A stretch of 64,000 bases of DNA from Arcuatula senhousia (lineage: Eukaryota > Mollusca > Bivalvia > Mytilida > Mytilidae). The stretch covers positions 2,721,001-2,785,000 of the forward strand of contig OZ020309.1 of assembly GCA_963971305.1 (NCBI GenBank), in the 5' to 3' direction. Below, piece by piece: positions 1 through 10,993 of this stretch; within the stretch, counting starts at the first letter, position 1, and every line of letters starts with the position of its first letter. The position numbers were made by a program, and so were the translations under genes. The notes beneath the pieces were generated by a model. It saw only the letters and a list, made by a program, of their open reading frames with translations, was not told the origin of the DNA and ran no database searches.

Positions 1-775
1 GCCTGCAACGAATACTCAATAGTCGCTGAAGGCGAGACAAAGGTATTTCTTTCCGGCGGTGGCGGGGTAAACTTTTTTGTAAGACTTTTGTGGACAATGA
101 ATTGCTTTAAAAGTATAATTGCTAAGCATCTGATATTTGATATACAGACAGTTCAGATTATGGTCTATGCAACTGTTACCATGTCGTTTGACCCTGACCC
201 CATTTTCACGCTCCAGTGATTCTGGGAACTTAGGTCTTTTTTCTGGGCATAAACTTTTTTGTAAGACTTTTGTGGGCGATGAATTGCTGGAAAAGTATAA
301 TAGTTAAGCATCTGATATTTGGTATACAGACAGTTCAGATTATGGTCTATGCAACTGTTACCATGTGGTTTGACCCTGACCCCATTTTCACGCTCCAGTG
401 ATTCTGGGAACTTAGGTCTTTTTTTCTGGCCATAAACTTTTTTGTAAGACTTGTGGACGATGAATTGCTGGAAAAGTATAATAGCTAGGCATCTGATATT
501 TGGTATACGGACAGTTCAGGTTATGGTCTACGCAACTGTCACCATGCCACATGAACTTGACCCCTTTTTTTATGTTCTAGTGACTCTATGAACTTAGGTC
601 TTTTTTCAGGCAGAAAACTTTTTTGTAATACTTGTGTGGACAATGAATTGCTTGAGAAGTATAATAGCTAGGCATCTGACATTGGGTATACAGACACTTT
701 TTGTGTTTATATCAAGAAATGAAAGCTTAGGTAGTTGATTTTAGTGATGGTGCCGGCAGGCGAGACATACTTTAA
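1..775. repeat. Interspersed repeat with ~185 bp internal tandem units (copy 1)
   Basis: About four head-to-tail units of ~180-190 bp start near 70, 247, 433 and 611. Each opens with AACTTTTTTGTAAGACTT and contains GGTATACAGACAGTTCAG. The array is bracketed by the motif AAGGCGAGACA near 28-40 and GGCGAGACATACTTT near 752. The same structure with the same brackets recurs at 17714-18272, so it is a dispersed element with a tandem core and not a local duplication. The left edge is cut by the window. Confidence 0.8.
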
Positions 776-952
776 GTGGCCACGCTTGTTACAATATGGT
801 AATAAAAGTTCTTATAAAAAAATATAGATTTAAGCTCACCTGACCCTTTGGTTCAAGTAATGGTAGAAATAAGTTTTGGCTTATAAATCAAAAAGTATAA
901 TAAAGAAAATCTGAAGCAACCTTCCTTATTCAGCATAAAAAGCTTTACTAAA

Positions 953-1360
953 GTTTCTATTGAGTTGAAATCAAATCAAATTTATTGGCACAAACACATA
1001 AATGTACATGGTTAAGGCCCGATTACAAACAGATATAATAAAAGGTAAATAGTCATGAGTTTTACAATTATAGTATATTGAGATATACATATAAACTATA
1101 GTAGTACATGTAAATATTATAGTACAACATGTTGTAAACCTATATTATTAACAGGTTTAAGACTAGACATTTATAACAGTTTTTTTCTAGTGTTCATACA
1201 ATTTGTGATGAATGAAGAGGTCAATTTAAGTATTTTTAATGAACTATTATTTAATAAAAATGGTATTTTAATATTCTCTTTAATATCTTTCTTGTTGTCA
1301 AGCAGATATAAAATATTAATGTAATAGGGCTTTGCATTGTAAAAGAAAATGTTTTTCATC
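953..1360 (-). mobile_element. 5'-truncated LINE (non-LTR retrotransposon) 3' end
   Basis: Read on the minus strand, a short open frame (1359-1171) ends with a hydrophobic/Lys-rich segment containing IPFLLNNSS and a final FITNCMNTRK. This fits the loosely conserved C-terminus of CR1/RTE-type reverse transcriptase ORFs. A ~200 bp AT-rich 3' UTR follows and ends in AATAAATTTGATTTGATTT, a polyadenylation-like signal running into a short TTGATT repeat, as in LINE tails. A similar arrangement occurs at 40166-40521. Only the 3' end is present. The family assignment is inferred from pattern. Confidence 0.5.
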
Positions 1361-1380
1361 TTCTATTTGATTTGAGTTAC

Positions 1381-4010
1381 ATAATGGGCAGTATCTTCAT
1401 TTTTTGGGATATTGAGATGTCGTCCTTGTTGAAGTTGTCAGATGACCCCTTATAGGGGTTATGGTCCTTTAAAGGTGAAAAATAGCATTTTTTGCTCACC
1501 TGACCTGTCGTCTGTCGTTAACTTTTAGCATTTTTCCATGTTTTTGCCCTACATGAAAACTATTGCAGATAGAGAAAAGCTGTTGCTTGCTTGAATGTTC
1601 AGCTTACTTAGCTCTACAAAAGTCTCCATTGGGCCAAAGTTGTCAGATGACCTCTTATAGGGGTTATGGTCCTTAACAGGTCAAAAATAGCATTTTTTCA
1701 ACTTTTTGTCCTGTCCTCTAGAATGAAAACAATTGCAGATGGAGACAAGCTTCTGATTGCTTAAATGTTCAGCTCATTAAGCTTTACAAAAGTTTCCATT
1801 GGGCCAAAGTTGTCAGGTGACCCCTTATAGAGGTTATGGATCTTAACAGGTAAAAAAACGTTTTTATACGACCACATTTTTTTTGCGATCGTATTATGTT
1901 ATGGCGATGTCGTCGTCGTCGTCTGTAGACACATTGGTTTCCGTGTGACAACTTTAGTTGTAGTGAACCAATTGTTATAAAATTTTGACATGATGTTCGT
2001 AACCACTAAAAGAAGGTTGGTATTGCATTTGGGGTTGTTGGCCCCTTCCGTTTAAGAAAAAAAAGGGCTAAAATGGGTGGATTGAAAAATTGTTTGTAGA
2101 ATGTTTATTTTTCATCCGATTTTGATCATTCTTTTTTCATTGTATTCCTCAATAAATTCTATCAACAAAATGTAACAACAGTTTTGATGTATCTTGTACT
2201 TTTACATTGCTATTATGGGTCAAATAGGGGCCACACCCCAAAAATGTACTTTTTATTTGTTGTCCGATTTTCGATCTTTTTTTCATTGGAATCCTTGTAA
2301 AAATCCCTGCCTGTATTTTTCAATCAGATTTGCAATATCTCTTACCGTTTTCGAGAATTTAGGGGTCAAAGGGGTCAAAAACGACGATTATAAGAGTTTG
2401 TCTCTGCAAATGGTTTTATGATTTTTTTTTTTTTTGGTTGTAGTGGGCTGACCAATTGTTAAGTTGTCTTAACCCCTAGACAAAGTTTCCCCATGTATTA
2501 GGGAATTGTGGTCCCTACCATTTCAAAGAAAAAGGGACCAAAAAGGTTGAAATGGATTTTAAAACAAAACTGCTTAAGAACATTATTTTTCATACAATTT
2601 GTTATATTTTTCCATTGTAGTCCTCAATAATTTCATTCAGGAAAATATAACCATAGTTTTGAAGAATATTGCACCACTGTGCACTAATACATTTATTCGA
2701 GGGGTTAAAAGGCGCCACAGCCAAAAAATTGACTTTTTAATTAGTAGTCTGATTTTCAATTCTTTTTTTTTCATTGGAATCCTTGTAAAAATCCCTTCAA
2801 GTGTTTTCAAGTCAGATTTGCAATATATCCTACAATTGTGGGGAAATTAGGGATCAAAGGGGCCAAAAGCGCATTATGAGGTTTTCTTGAAGATTGGTAT
2901 AGACTATTTAAATGTATGAACAAAATTTAAAAAGCAATTAAAAGTCTACCAAAGAATGCATGTGTCAAAAATTTGTGAGTCCACCATGGGCTGCATGTGT
3001 CCAAAGCCTTTGACAATCCATATGTACAGGGTTAAACATGTTGCAGTCGTATCATGCTGCGCTTGGCGTAGCTTTTTATTCCCCATGGAATGATAACTGT
3101 TGCAGATAGAGAAAAGCTGTTGCCTGTTTAAATGTTAAGCTCATTTAAGCTCTACAAAAGTCTGCATTGGGTCAGTGTTGTGAGATGACCCTTTACAGGT
3201 CAAAAATAGCATTTTTTTCAACTTTTTGTCCTCTAGAATGAAAACAATTGCAGATGGAGACTTTTGTCTAGACTTTTGTCTCCATTGGGCCAAAGTTGTC
3301 AGATTATAGGGGTTATGGCCCTTTTAAGGTGTTTAATAGTTTTTTCATGTTTTGGCATATAGAATGAACATTGTTGCAGATAGAGAAAAGCTTTTGCTTT
3401 CTTAAACCTTCAGCTCACTGAGCTTTATTAAAGCCTCAATAGGGTTGAAGTTGTCAAATGACCCCTTATAGGGAATTATGGCCCTTTTAAGATGAAAGAT
3501 AGCATATGTCATGTTTTTGACTTATAGAATGAAAACCATAGCAGATAGGGAAAAGATGTTGCTTGCTTAAACCCTTAGTTTATTCAGTTCTTCAAAAATA
3601 TTCACGAGGTTGAAGCTGGCAGATAACTCCTTATCATGGGTCCCTAATTGTCAGGTTTGGTTTTTTTTGTCTTGCAGATTAAGCCTATAAAAGATCAGGA
3701 AAAGCTTTTATTTACTTAAATGTTTGGATATATAAAAAGTTTTCCCCCTCGAATGCCCCCCTAATATTTTCTGTTCATCAGTCATCAAAGTCAGCTGAGC
3801 GATTCAGGCTCCCGGGAGCCTCTTTTTATGCTCTTGGTTTATCTACTTCCTGTTTTAACTAGTTCCTCTTGTTAGCTGATCTAGCGTACGTCCGTCCGTC
3901 GTCTGTCTTTTGTCGTCCGTTAACTTTTCTTTCAAACTTTCCACACTTGATCGCTAGGATGTCCTTTAGATCAAATTAGCGATTTGGACTCCTGGGAGCT
4001 TCTTGTTTTA
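1381..4010 (+). repeat. ~170-180 bp core-repeat array (pearl/HINE-like), interrupted
   Basis: Recurrent blocks contain GTTGTCAGATGACCCCTTAT, GGGGTTATGG, TTGCAGATAGAGAAAAGCT and CTACAAAAGTCTCCATTGGG. They occur near 1430, 1630 and 1810, resume after an insertion near 3080, and continue to ~3730. The right end carries the palindrome AGGCTCCCGGGAGCCT (~3808-3823) and CGTCCGTCCGTCGTC. An inverted-orientation relative lies at 57945-59596. Bivalve pearl/BIV160-type Helentron-associated elements are known to carry tandem ~160 bp cores and such microsatellites. The match to that class is inferred. Confidence 0.7.
1866..3068. mobile_element. ~1.2 kb element nested inside the core-repeat array
   Basis: The ~175 bp periodicity stops at ~1860 and resumes at ~3070. 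The intervening DNA has GTCGTCGTCGTC near its left edge and CGTATCATGCTGCGCTTGG near its right edge. Internally it is a diverged tandem pair: ~1930-2410 and ~2435-2880 share TAGTG..CTGACCAATTGTT, CATTGTA.TCCTCAATAA and a CATTGGAATCCTTGTAAAAA block. The ORFs within it (2194-2421, 2599-2850) are low-complexity and not credible genes. Confidence 0.55.
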
Positions 4011-6430
4011 ATAACCTTCAACCTTCATTGGAAACATCTTGTTATCAACGGAACCTTGACCAAAAATATTCAAAGAATATATAAATCAACATCTTATGAT
4101 CAAATGTACCATCTTTCATCGAAAATCATTTTTTAGAAAAGATTACAATCTTAATATTCATAAATTGATCAAATGCTAACAAATCAATTTAGCATGTATT
4201 AACGTAGATAAAGAAACATATGATACTGACGAATCTGATTTATGAATGTATAATTTAATTAATGAATGAATTATCATTATTGATTTAACATTGAAGTTTT
4301 CCCGATTATTGATAAGCAGGGCTGTGATTTGTACCATCTTTTAATCTATTTGAGGGCACAGGGTTTGTAAACTTGTCAATAGGGGGACATGAAATCGATA
4401 ACTCTCGATACAGCTGCTTCTAGTCCAAGCATTGAGATTGTGAAGAGTTTTTTCTCTTTTTATGTCGACTTGTGCTGTTTTCAATCGTTTCTTAAAGGGG
4501 TCAATTTGATTAGAGAAATCACTTTATCGCAACATCCTACGCTTTGGTCCTGCGTCCTCCTGCCTCTTGATTATTTCCATCACAATTTTCCGAGCATTTC
4601 ATTTCGAATTATCTTCAACTTAAGCATGTAGCTTCAGCCTATAGTATTTTAGGGATAAAGCAATATTATGCGTTTAACTCCTCCAATTCCTGTTAAGGTT
4701 CACCTGTTCCGTTCTTTAAATCATGAGATAAACTTTAATCTATTTTCTGTATATGCACAACCAAAACTGCATATAAAATTGAAATATCTAGTGAAGCTGG
4801 ACCTAGATGTTAAAGTTCTTACTTTATTTTTATGAATTCTTCCTGTTAAATTCCTTTATTTAAGAGATCTCTATTTTCTCCGCTTTTAAGAACATCCGAT
4901 TTAAGGCTAATATCACTTTCACCCTTTCTTGTGGCCTCAAATTTCATGCAAAAAGAAAGTGTTCACCTCGTTTCATGTAAGAGGTACAATAGGGAATGGT
5001 GCTTACTTAGTGCCCATCGGAATGCCAACTGTATGCTGAAAAATACGTCCACTGAACTGTACAAAATTAATATGCTGTCGATTAGAAAGTTAACCATTTC
5101 ATTTTTTTTTATCTTCCTTAAATTTGTTCCTCTTACTTGACTTATTGATGACAGTATAAGTCTAATCGACTACCAGATATGTGTATCTGCATTTTCCGTT
5201 GAAAAATTGAAGTGAACAATGTGGAGAAATCTTTTTTTATGAAAATCACTAAGAGTGGAGAAATTCCAACAGTTGTTTTTAATTTTTGAGATCCACATTT
5301 GAAGGCCTAATTATTGATGAAAAAACTGAAACAGGTTTAAATGTACGTATATTTGGACGACCAATCAGCAATAAAACTTCGCTTCTATGGAGTTTTATGT
5401 AATTTTGGAATCCAAAACAAGAAACAGAAAGGCTTAAGGAAGAAATGACAGAAATATGATTACTAATCATCTCCCCTTTTAACATTGTCGGCGTTGTATA
5501 TGTGGTACTTTTGCTGGTACAACCAGCCCCTAATTCAGCTATTTTAGAAACAGGCGATATGATGATGCTTGCATTATGAACCATATAATGCAAGAAGCTA
5601 TTGTTGTAAATCAGATTATTTAGATATTTTACTAACCACCTTTTAAAATATAACAAAATGGGACCTAATTCAATGTCAACTGATATTACTGACAATCGAA
5701 TACCCCATAGGTACTTCTTTTGTTCCTTTTTGTCCTTCTCTGTAAGTTATAGGCTGTTAACCGCTGTTATCTAAAAAGTAGAGAGCCGGTTAAATCATTG
5801 TAAATTGTCAGCTTAAAGGCACTTGCACATTACAAAGCAGCGATATATCATGCCCTGATTTTACTATATTAAAGACTGTCATGAAATTCATTCGGGGTAT
5901 GGAATAAGCGTTGTTTGCAAAAACTTAAGCAGTGATAAATCATACCATCATAACATGTTTCATCTATTACCGATTCCCTGGAATTCATTTCTGTTTAACA
6001 TTTACCTCCACCGCGTTCATTAATAATTAATATAAATCAATTAGACATTTGGTTTAATTGACATATTTCGTTTTTGATACTAAACGGCAAAGCGGTACTG
6101 TAACTCGTATATCATGAACGTCTTTGAGGATTTGCCGTTTGATTTTGAGTGTAACAACCAAAATGTCCATGTTTCTTTCATTTGATTGTGGGCTCATTTG
6201 TTGTAATTTTGTTTGGTTTGTAATGCGTTCTTTCATCTTTTCAAATCTGGAATTGATCAAAAAAATCATCCATGGATGTTAAGTATTATATTCACGATAA
6301 ATGCATATAGATTCTTTGCTATTTTTTTGGTTCACAAGTACCTAAAATTTGTAAATGAAAAAAAGGAGTTATACGGTTTTGTCTACCTTCAACATGTTTT
6401 ATCTTTGTTCCAACGATCTGATCGTTTGGT
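4011..6430. other. No recognisable gene
   Basis: AT-rich DNA whose ORFs of 69-145 codons (for example minus 5279-5695, 138 codons) show no recognisable domain, no compositional signature of coding and no plausible splice partners. Nothing further is supported. Confidence 0.5.
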
Positions 6431-6436
6431 TTCTTT

Positions 6437-6620
6437 TTTCACTTGCTTTGTTTTTGTCCCTTTTTTGCTTGTTTTACTTTTGTCACTTTTTTGCTTGTTT
6501 TGCTTTTGTCCCTTTTTTTGCTTGTTTTACTTTTGTCCCTTTTCTTGCTTGGTTTGCTTTTGTCCTTTTTTTTGCTTGTTTTACTTTTGTCCCTTTTCTT
6601 GCTTGGTTTGGTTTTGGCTT
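6437..6620. repeat. Minisatellite, ~30-33 bp unit
   Basis: Five to six near-identical units built on TTGCTTGTTTTACTTTTGTC followed by a T-rich run. All three forward frames and one reverse frame are open through it, which gives artefactual Phe/Leu/Cys- or Lys/Ala-rich ORFs that are not genes. Confidence 0.85.
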
Positions 6621-8055
6621 GTCGTAGACAAGCTGATCCAATTGTTTTGACTTCGATCGGCTGTTGTTAAAATTATCTTCTAAATGCATTTAAGTTGCAA
6701 TGCAAATTTATCAAGACGTATATCATCACCATACTTTTTCAACACATTTTTCAAAAACCATAACTAAACCTATCAAATTATGAAACAACACAACAAGGTT
6801 ACGGAATGACACGTTAAATACCAAGAAATAGGCATCTAAGAATATTTTTGGCGGGACAATAATTTGATATTCATCTTTATATTTATTGTTAAATCTCTTT
6901 ATTTACTTGCTAAATAGAATAAAAACGATATCGAAACAAGTTATCAAGGACTTCTCCAATATGTTTTAATTTCACGCTGTTTAATTATGTTGCTGCTTGT
7001 GTGTTGCATTAGACGAGAAGTATCTGTTTATTATGTAATATGCATTACTGCACCCATTATCGAACAACCGTCAAAATCCTGAGATTATTAACAAAGGGAA
7101 TACAAGACATTAAAATTAAATAAAAACACATGCTTAAATCAAACTACATTCAATAATAGGGTGTTCTTAGGTAAACATCATAAAATATACAATAAATTGC
7201 AAATTGAAAAAAGTCATTTTAGTATTATGGGCTTAATTTGCTCATTTAAATTATTACTTACAAAAAGGAATTTGATTGCTGCCAATTTATGATTTATTTT
7301 GAGAGGAATATATGTAATGCATATGTAAGGTTCATGTTTTTGATTTCTTGGCCGATGTTCTGCTTACATATGTTAACATTTTTAAACAGTTAGAGGAACG
7401 GGTATAAACTTTTTGAAAGTGGGGAGTGGGATCAACGCAATGTCCACCGAGGATTGAAGTTGGGGCTCCAGACCATTTTTTACGAAAACTTACAAAAAGA
7501 TAACAAAAGTTAGCACAATGACGACATAACCTTTTTTTCAAAAACAAAAAGACATGTATATGTTTTCCATTTTTAGCTTATTTTGTTTCTCGTGTAAAAA
7601 TAACTGCAATTCTTTTTAAACAGAGATGTTCGCTGTAAATTTTTTATGTCTTTAAGTAGAAATCACGCAATCTGCTTTGAGTAAAAGTTAAGGCCTCCCT
7701 ACAACGCTTGCCCACGACATTCGTGGCAATAAAGCTCATAAAATTAGTTGCAGTTGAAGCTAACATTTGTGTTACGGTCTCATGTTCATTTACTCCATAT
7801 CCTTTAATAAAATATTGAGACGCAATGTGCAACATGCTAGTAATATTTCTAGAAGCTGAGCATAGATCCCAATCCCCTAACCCTTATAGTCGAAATTTAG
7901 CCTCTATGTGTAGTTTCATGTCTTTTGAAAAGATATACTGGGCACAAAACGGGGGAAGGGTGGATTTTATCAATAGTAAGAAACGTTTTATCAGAAACTT
8001 GTTGTTTCAAACCTAACGCGAATGAAATTCATGTTATTTTCACATTAAAATATAG
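6621..8055. other. No recognisable gene
   Basis: AT-rich sequence with only short ORFs (minus 7332-7547, minus 7644-7835, plus 7825-8016), none with a recognisable motif. Confidence 0.45.
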
Positions 8056-8585
8056 TCCGAAATTGCTCTGACGTCCTCGGCATTTTTCTAGCAAGCTGGT
8101 GCCGTGGGACGCCATATCAAAAACACTGGATTTACCACAACAGTTTTGTTATGCACTTCCGAGATAAATTAAGCAATTTTATCATCATTGTTGCATATAT
8201 ATTTTGGTCTCAAATGAAACGTTTGGTTATTAAGAATAAAAATACAACATATTCTAAAGAAAAATATCTTGAATGTAAAATAATCTAAAATTCGTACATT
8301 CGAACTTGATGAAATTGATAAAGTTCAAGATCAGCTCTTAAATTTTTCTTATTTTACTGGAGTATATCAGGTAGGGTTTTAGTAGCGATATACTTTAAAA
8401 TATTGATTTTAATAAGTCTTGTTTTACATCTCCCATTTTACAAATGACTGATGTAAGAGTTATTTTAAAATTTAGAAAGCATTCGTTAAAATTCCGTGTT
8501 TTTGATATGGAAGGAGCTCTGACGTCCCACGGCACCAGCTTGCTAGAAAAATGCCGAGGCAGTCAGAGCAATCTCGGAATAATTG
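8056..8585. mobile_element. MITE with ~70 bp terminal inverted repeats
   Basis: The left arm (from 8056) contains CTCGGCATTTTTCTAGCAAG and CTGGTGCCGTGGGACG. The right arm (to ~8578) contains their reverse complements CGTCCCACGGCACCAG and CTTGCTAGAAAAATGCCGAG. Both arms also share the inner ATATCAAAAACAC motif, and the right arm has a ~12 nt extra segment. The octamer AAATATAG occurs at 8048-8055 and 8586-8593, a possible 8 bp target duplication. No coding capacity is seen. Confidence 0.75.
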
Positions 8586-8765
8586 AAATATAGACAAAGC
8601 AATGTAAAGCAAAGCTTTTTATGTCTGACAAGATGCTAAACTTCCTTTTTAAGAAAAAAACCATACTAGTAATCCCCTCGTCTCCGTAATTCAATTGATA
8701 TTGCCCTAGACAAGTTTCACGATTACACGTTAAGACCAATAATCCCTAAGCTTCAAAATAACTGG

Positions 8766-9535
8766 GACATGACATGTTTCAGATTATGCTGATTTTCATT
8801 TTATATAAGTTGAAATTGACCATTGGATCACAGAATTTACGACTGTTTCTTATGATTGGCCAAGGTTGCCATCATGGCGGCCATTTTTTAACCATTTATC
8901 ATACTGCAAAATAGCCTATACATGGCTATATTCAATTCCCAAATATTGAAAACAGTTTATAGACTATATATAAAGGTGTAGACAGAACGAGGCTATCGAA
9001 TATGTCAAGAAATCATGCATTTTTGCAATTTTTATGACCTTTACCACTTTACTGTCTCAATATTAAGACATTTTATGTTACCAAATTGAGATTTTTATAA
9101 TTTTGAGAAATCAATCATCAATTTGCATATTATTTAAATTCACGATGAATATTTCCGGTTCTAAAAATGGAGTAAGAAAAGTGGCAAAAATTGCTATATT
9201 TTATAAAAAAAAAAAATATAGAATAAGACACCCACTGTGAATACACCATTTCTTGACAAATTCAATAGCATATATTTAAAGCGTTAAAACTGTGTTTTAA
9301 ATATTGTCAACAGGGTATTGAATTATGCAAATAAAAACTCTTTATTGAATACGAGCCGCTTTTCCCTGTAAAATTTGGGGTTTTTTTCAGCAGATTTGAA
9401 TCGGCCCAAAATGGCCGCCACGGTTACCATGGCAACCGTGGTCAATCATCACAAACATTTATAACTTTTGTGAATCAATGGCCAATTTTATCTTACAAAA
9501 TAAAAATCAGCAAATTCTGAGACATGCCATGTTTC
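8766..9535. mobile_element. ~770 bp imperfect fold-back element
   Basis: Nearly the whole segment is one degenerate palindrome. Left ACATGACATGTTTCAGA and TGCTGATTTTCATTTT pair with right TCTGAGACATGCCATGT and AAAATAAAAATCAGCA. Inner pairs include ATGGCGGCCATTTT with AAAATGGCCGCCA, and TGTCAAGAAAT (~9003) with ATTTCTTGACA (~9248). The centre is near 9145. It is a non-coding TIR/fold-back transposon derivative. Confidence 0.7.
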
Positions 9536-10232
9536 GCCCTATATTGAAATCCTCTGGCTTTGATCCTTACGTTAAAAGACGTTTTTGAAAGGGCCTACAT
9601 TTCTACTTCTACTACCATCAGAATCCTGTTTTAGTAGTTCGACGAAAAAACTTCTGCGTGGCCACTGACACACAAGGGCTGAAAAGTGACGCTCTTGAAA
9701 AAGATAATGATCTTCGGCTCCTTATTAACGCCTCGAGAAGTAATATAAATAGACCTTTTGGGGATAGACGAAAGGTTAAACGAGAATTTGTGTCTAAATA
9801 ATTGGTATTTTGTTATGTTTAACTGCTTTACTTTAAAACATTTCTCAACTTTTTATCTTTTTATGACGTCCGGTGCGACTGCGTCGGTGCTTTGGGTTCA
9901 GCAACTTGTCTTTCTTCCTAATGAAAATTGATATTCGTTAAAACTAAGATGGATGGGAAAGCAATAACATGAAACGTAAAATCTCGTCTAGACACGCGAT
10001 ATTCTGACGGTAGAAATAGGGCACATCAGAATCTGTCAACCTTACAAATCGAGCGCGACGAACATCCAGGATCTTGTCCAAAATGATGTAATAATTTGAA
10101 TAAAAAATAAGATCAAAGGTATTATATTGAAACGTTATGTAAGAGTCTAAAGAAAACCAGTAACAGGATGAAGGAAATCAAACTAGATCTTTTAGAGGTA
10201 AAGTTACAACACTTTTCACGGGGTATTACTAT

Positions 10233-10372
10233 ATAAATAACATATAGCTGAGAGGGTGATAGAGTAGATTGATACCCCGAGAAAAGCATTGTCAACTGAG
10301 GCGCAGCCGAGGTTGACAATGTCTTTTCAAAGGGTAGCAATCTACTCTATCACCCTCTCAGATATATGTCAT
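10233..10372. repeat. Long hairpin (~65 bp arms)
   Basis: The left arm includes GAGAGGGTGATAGAGTAGAT and AGCATTGTCAAC. The right arm includes their complements GTTGACAATG and ATCTACTCTATCACCCTCTC, around a short GC-rich centre near 10300-10307. Further GAGGGTGATAG motifs occur at ~10645 and ~10667, so a fragmentary second copy follows. Likely a fold-back transposon remnant. Confidence 0.65.
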
Positions 10373-10830
10373 TTAATTTATTTTACTGAATCATTTAAGT
10401 ACTTTACCGTACGGATTTTCAAATCTTTTTTGTTGTTTTCCCGAGTTAAACGGAAATAAATAACTTTAGAAAACACTTTTTTATTTGTTTGCGCGTTTGT
10501 CTGTTAGTAGATGCAGTAATTAGTTAAAATAAGCACTTTGCACGAAATATTGTTGAATCTAAATACAATGTACTATCAATTTTACAACTGATTAAGAATG
10601 TCAAATTGAGGCTGTGCACGAGCTCGGCGCACGAGAGGGTGATAGACAAAACAATATCACCCGCGAGGGTGATAGATAAAAAATTATCACCCGCTGGGTT
10701 TTGTTTTTGAAATATGTCATATGATAGATTGAATTGTTTAGTTAAAATTTGTTAGGAAAAATTCTTATGAAGTATAATAAAGACGAATATCGTTTATGCA
10801 GAAATCTTATGACAGTCCAAACCATTTACC

Positions 10831-10985
10831 CACAGGCGTTTGGGTCCAGGTTTTAATTTTTATTTATTGTGTGTATATAAAAAAAATCTGACCCTCGCTA
10901 TATAACTATAGTATAGAGACGAAATGAAATTTTTTATATACACGTTATTAATAATAAAGTAAAATCCTGGACCCAAACGCCTGTG
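10831..10985. mobile_element. 155 bp MITE with exact 8 bp target-site duplication
   Basis: Perfect 20 bp terminal inverted repeats (CACAGGCGTTTGGGTCCAGG and its complement) extend imperfectly to ~60 bp. Identical octamers CATTTACC flank it at 10823-10830 and 10986-10993. An 8 bp duplication with short CA-starting TIRs is characteristic of hAT-type elements. Non-autonomous, no ORF. Confidence 0.85.
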
Positions 10986-10993
10986 CATTTACC

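Noticed and set aside
5279..5695. 138-codon minus-strand ORF
   Set aside because: No recognisable domain, no splice partners, composition like AT-rich noncoding sequence; not enough support for a gene.
6213..6689. Overlapping ORFs of 68-145 codons on both strands
   Set aside because: They are translations of a ~31 bp minisatellite; composition is extreme and all frames are open.
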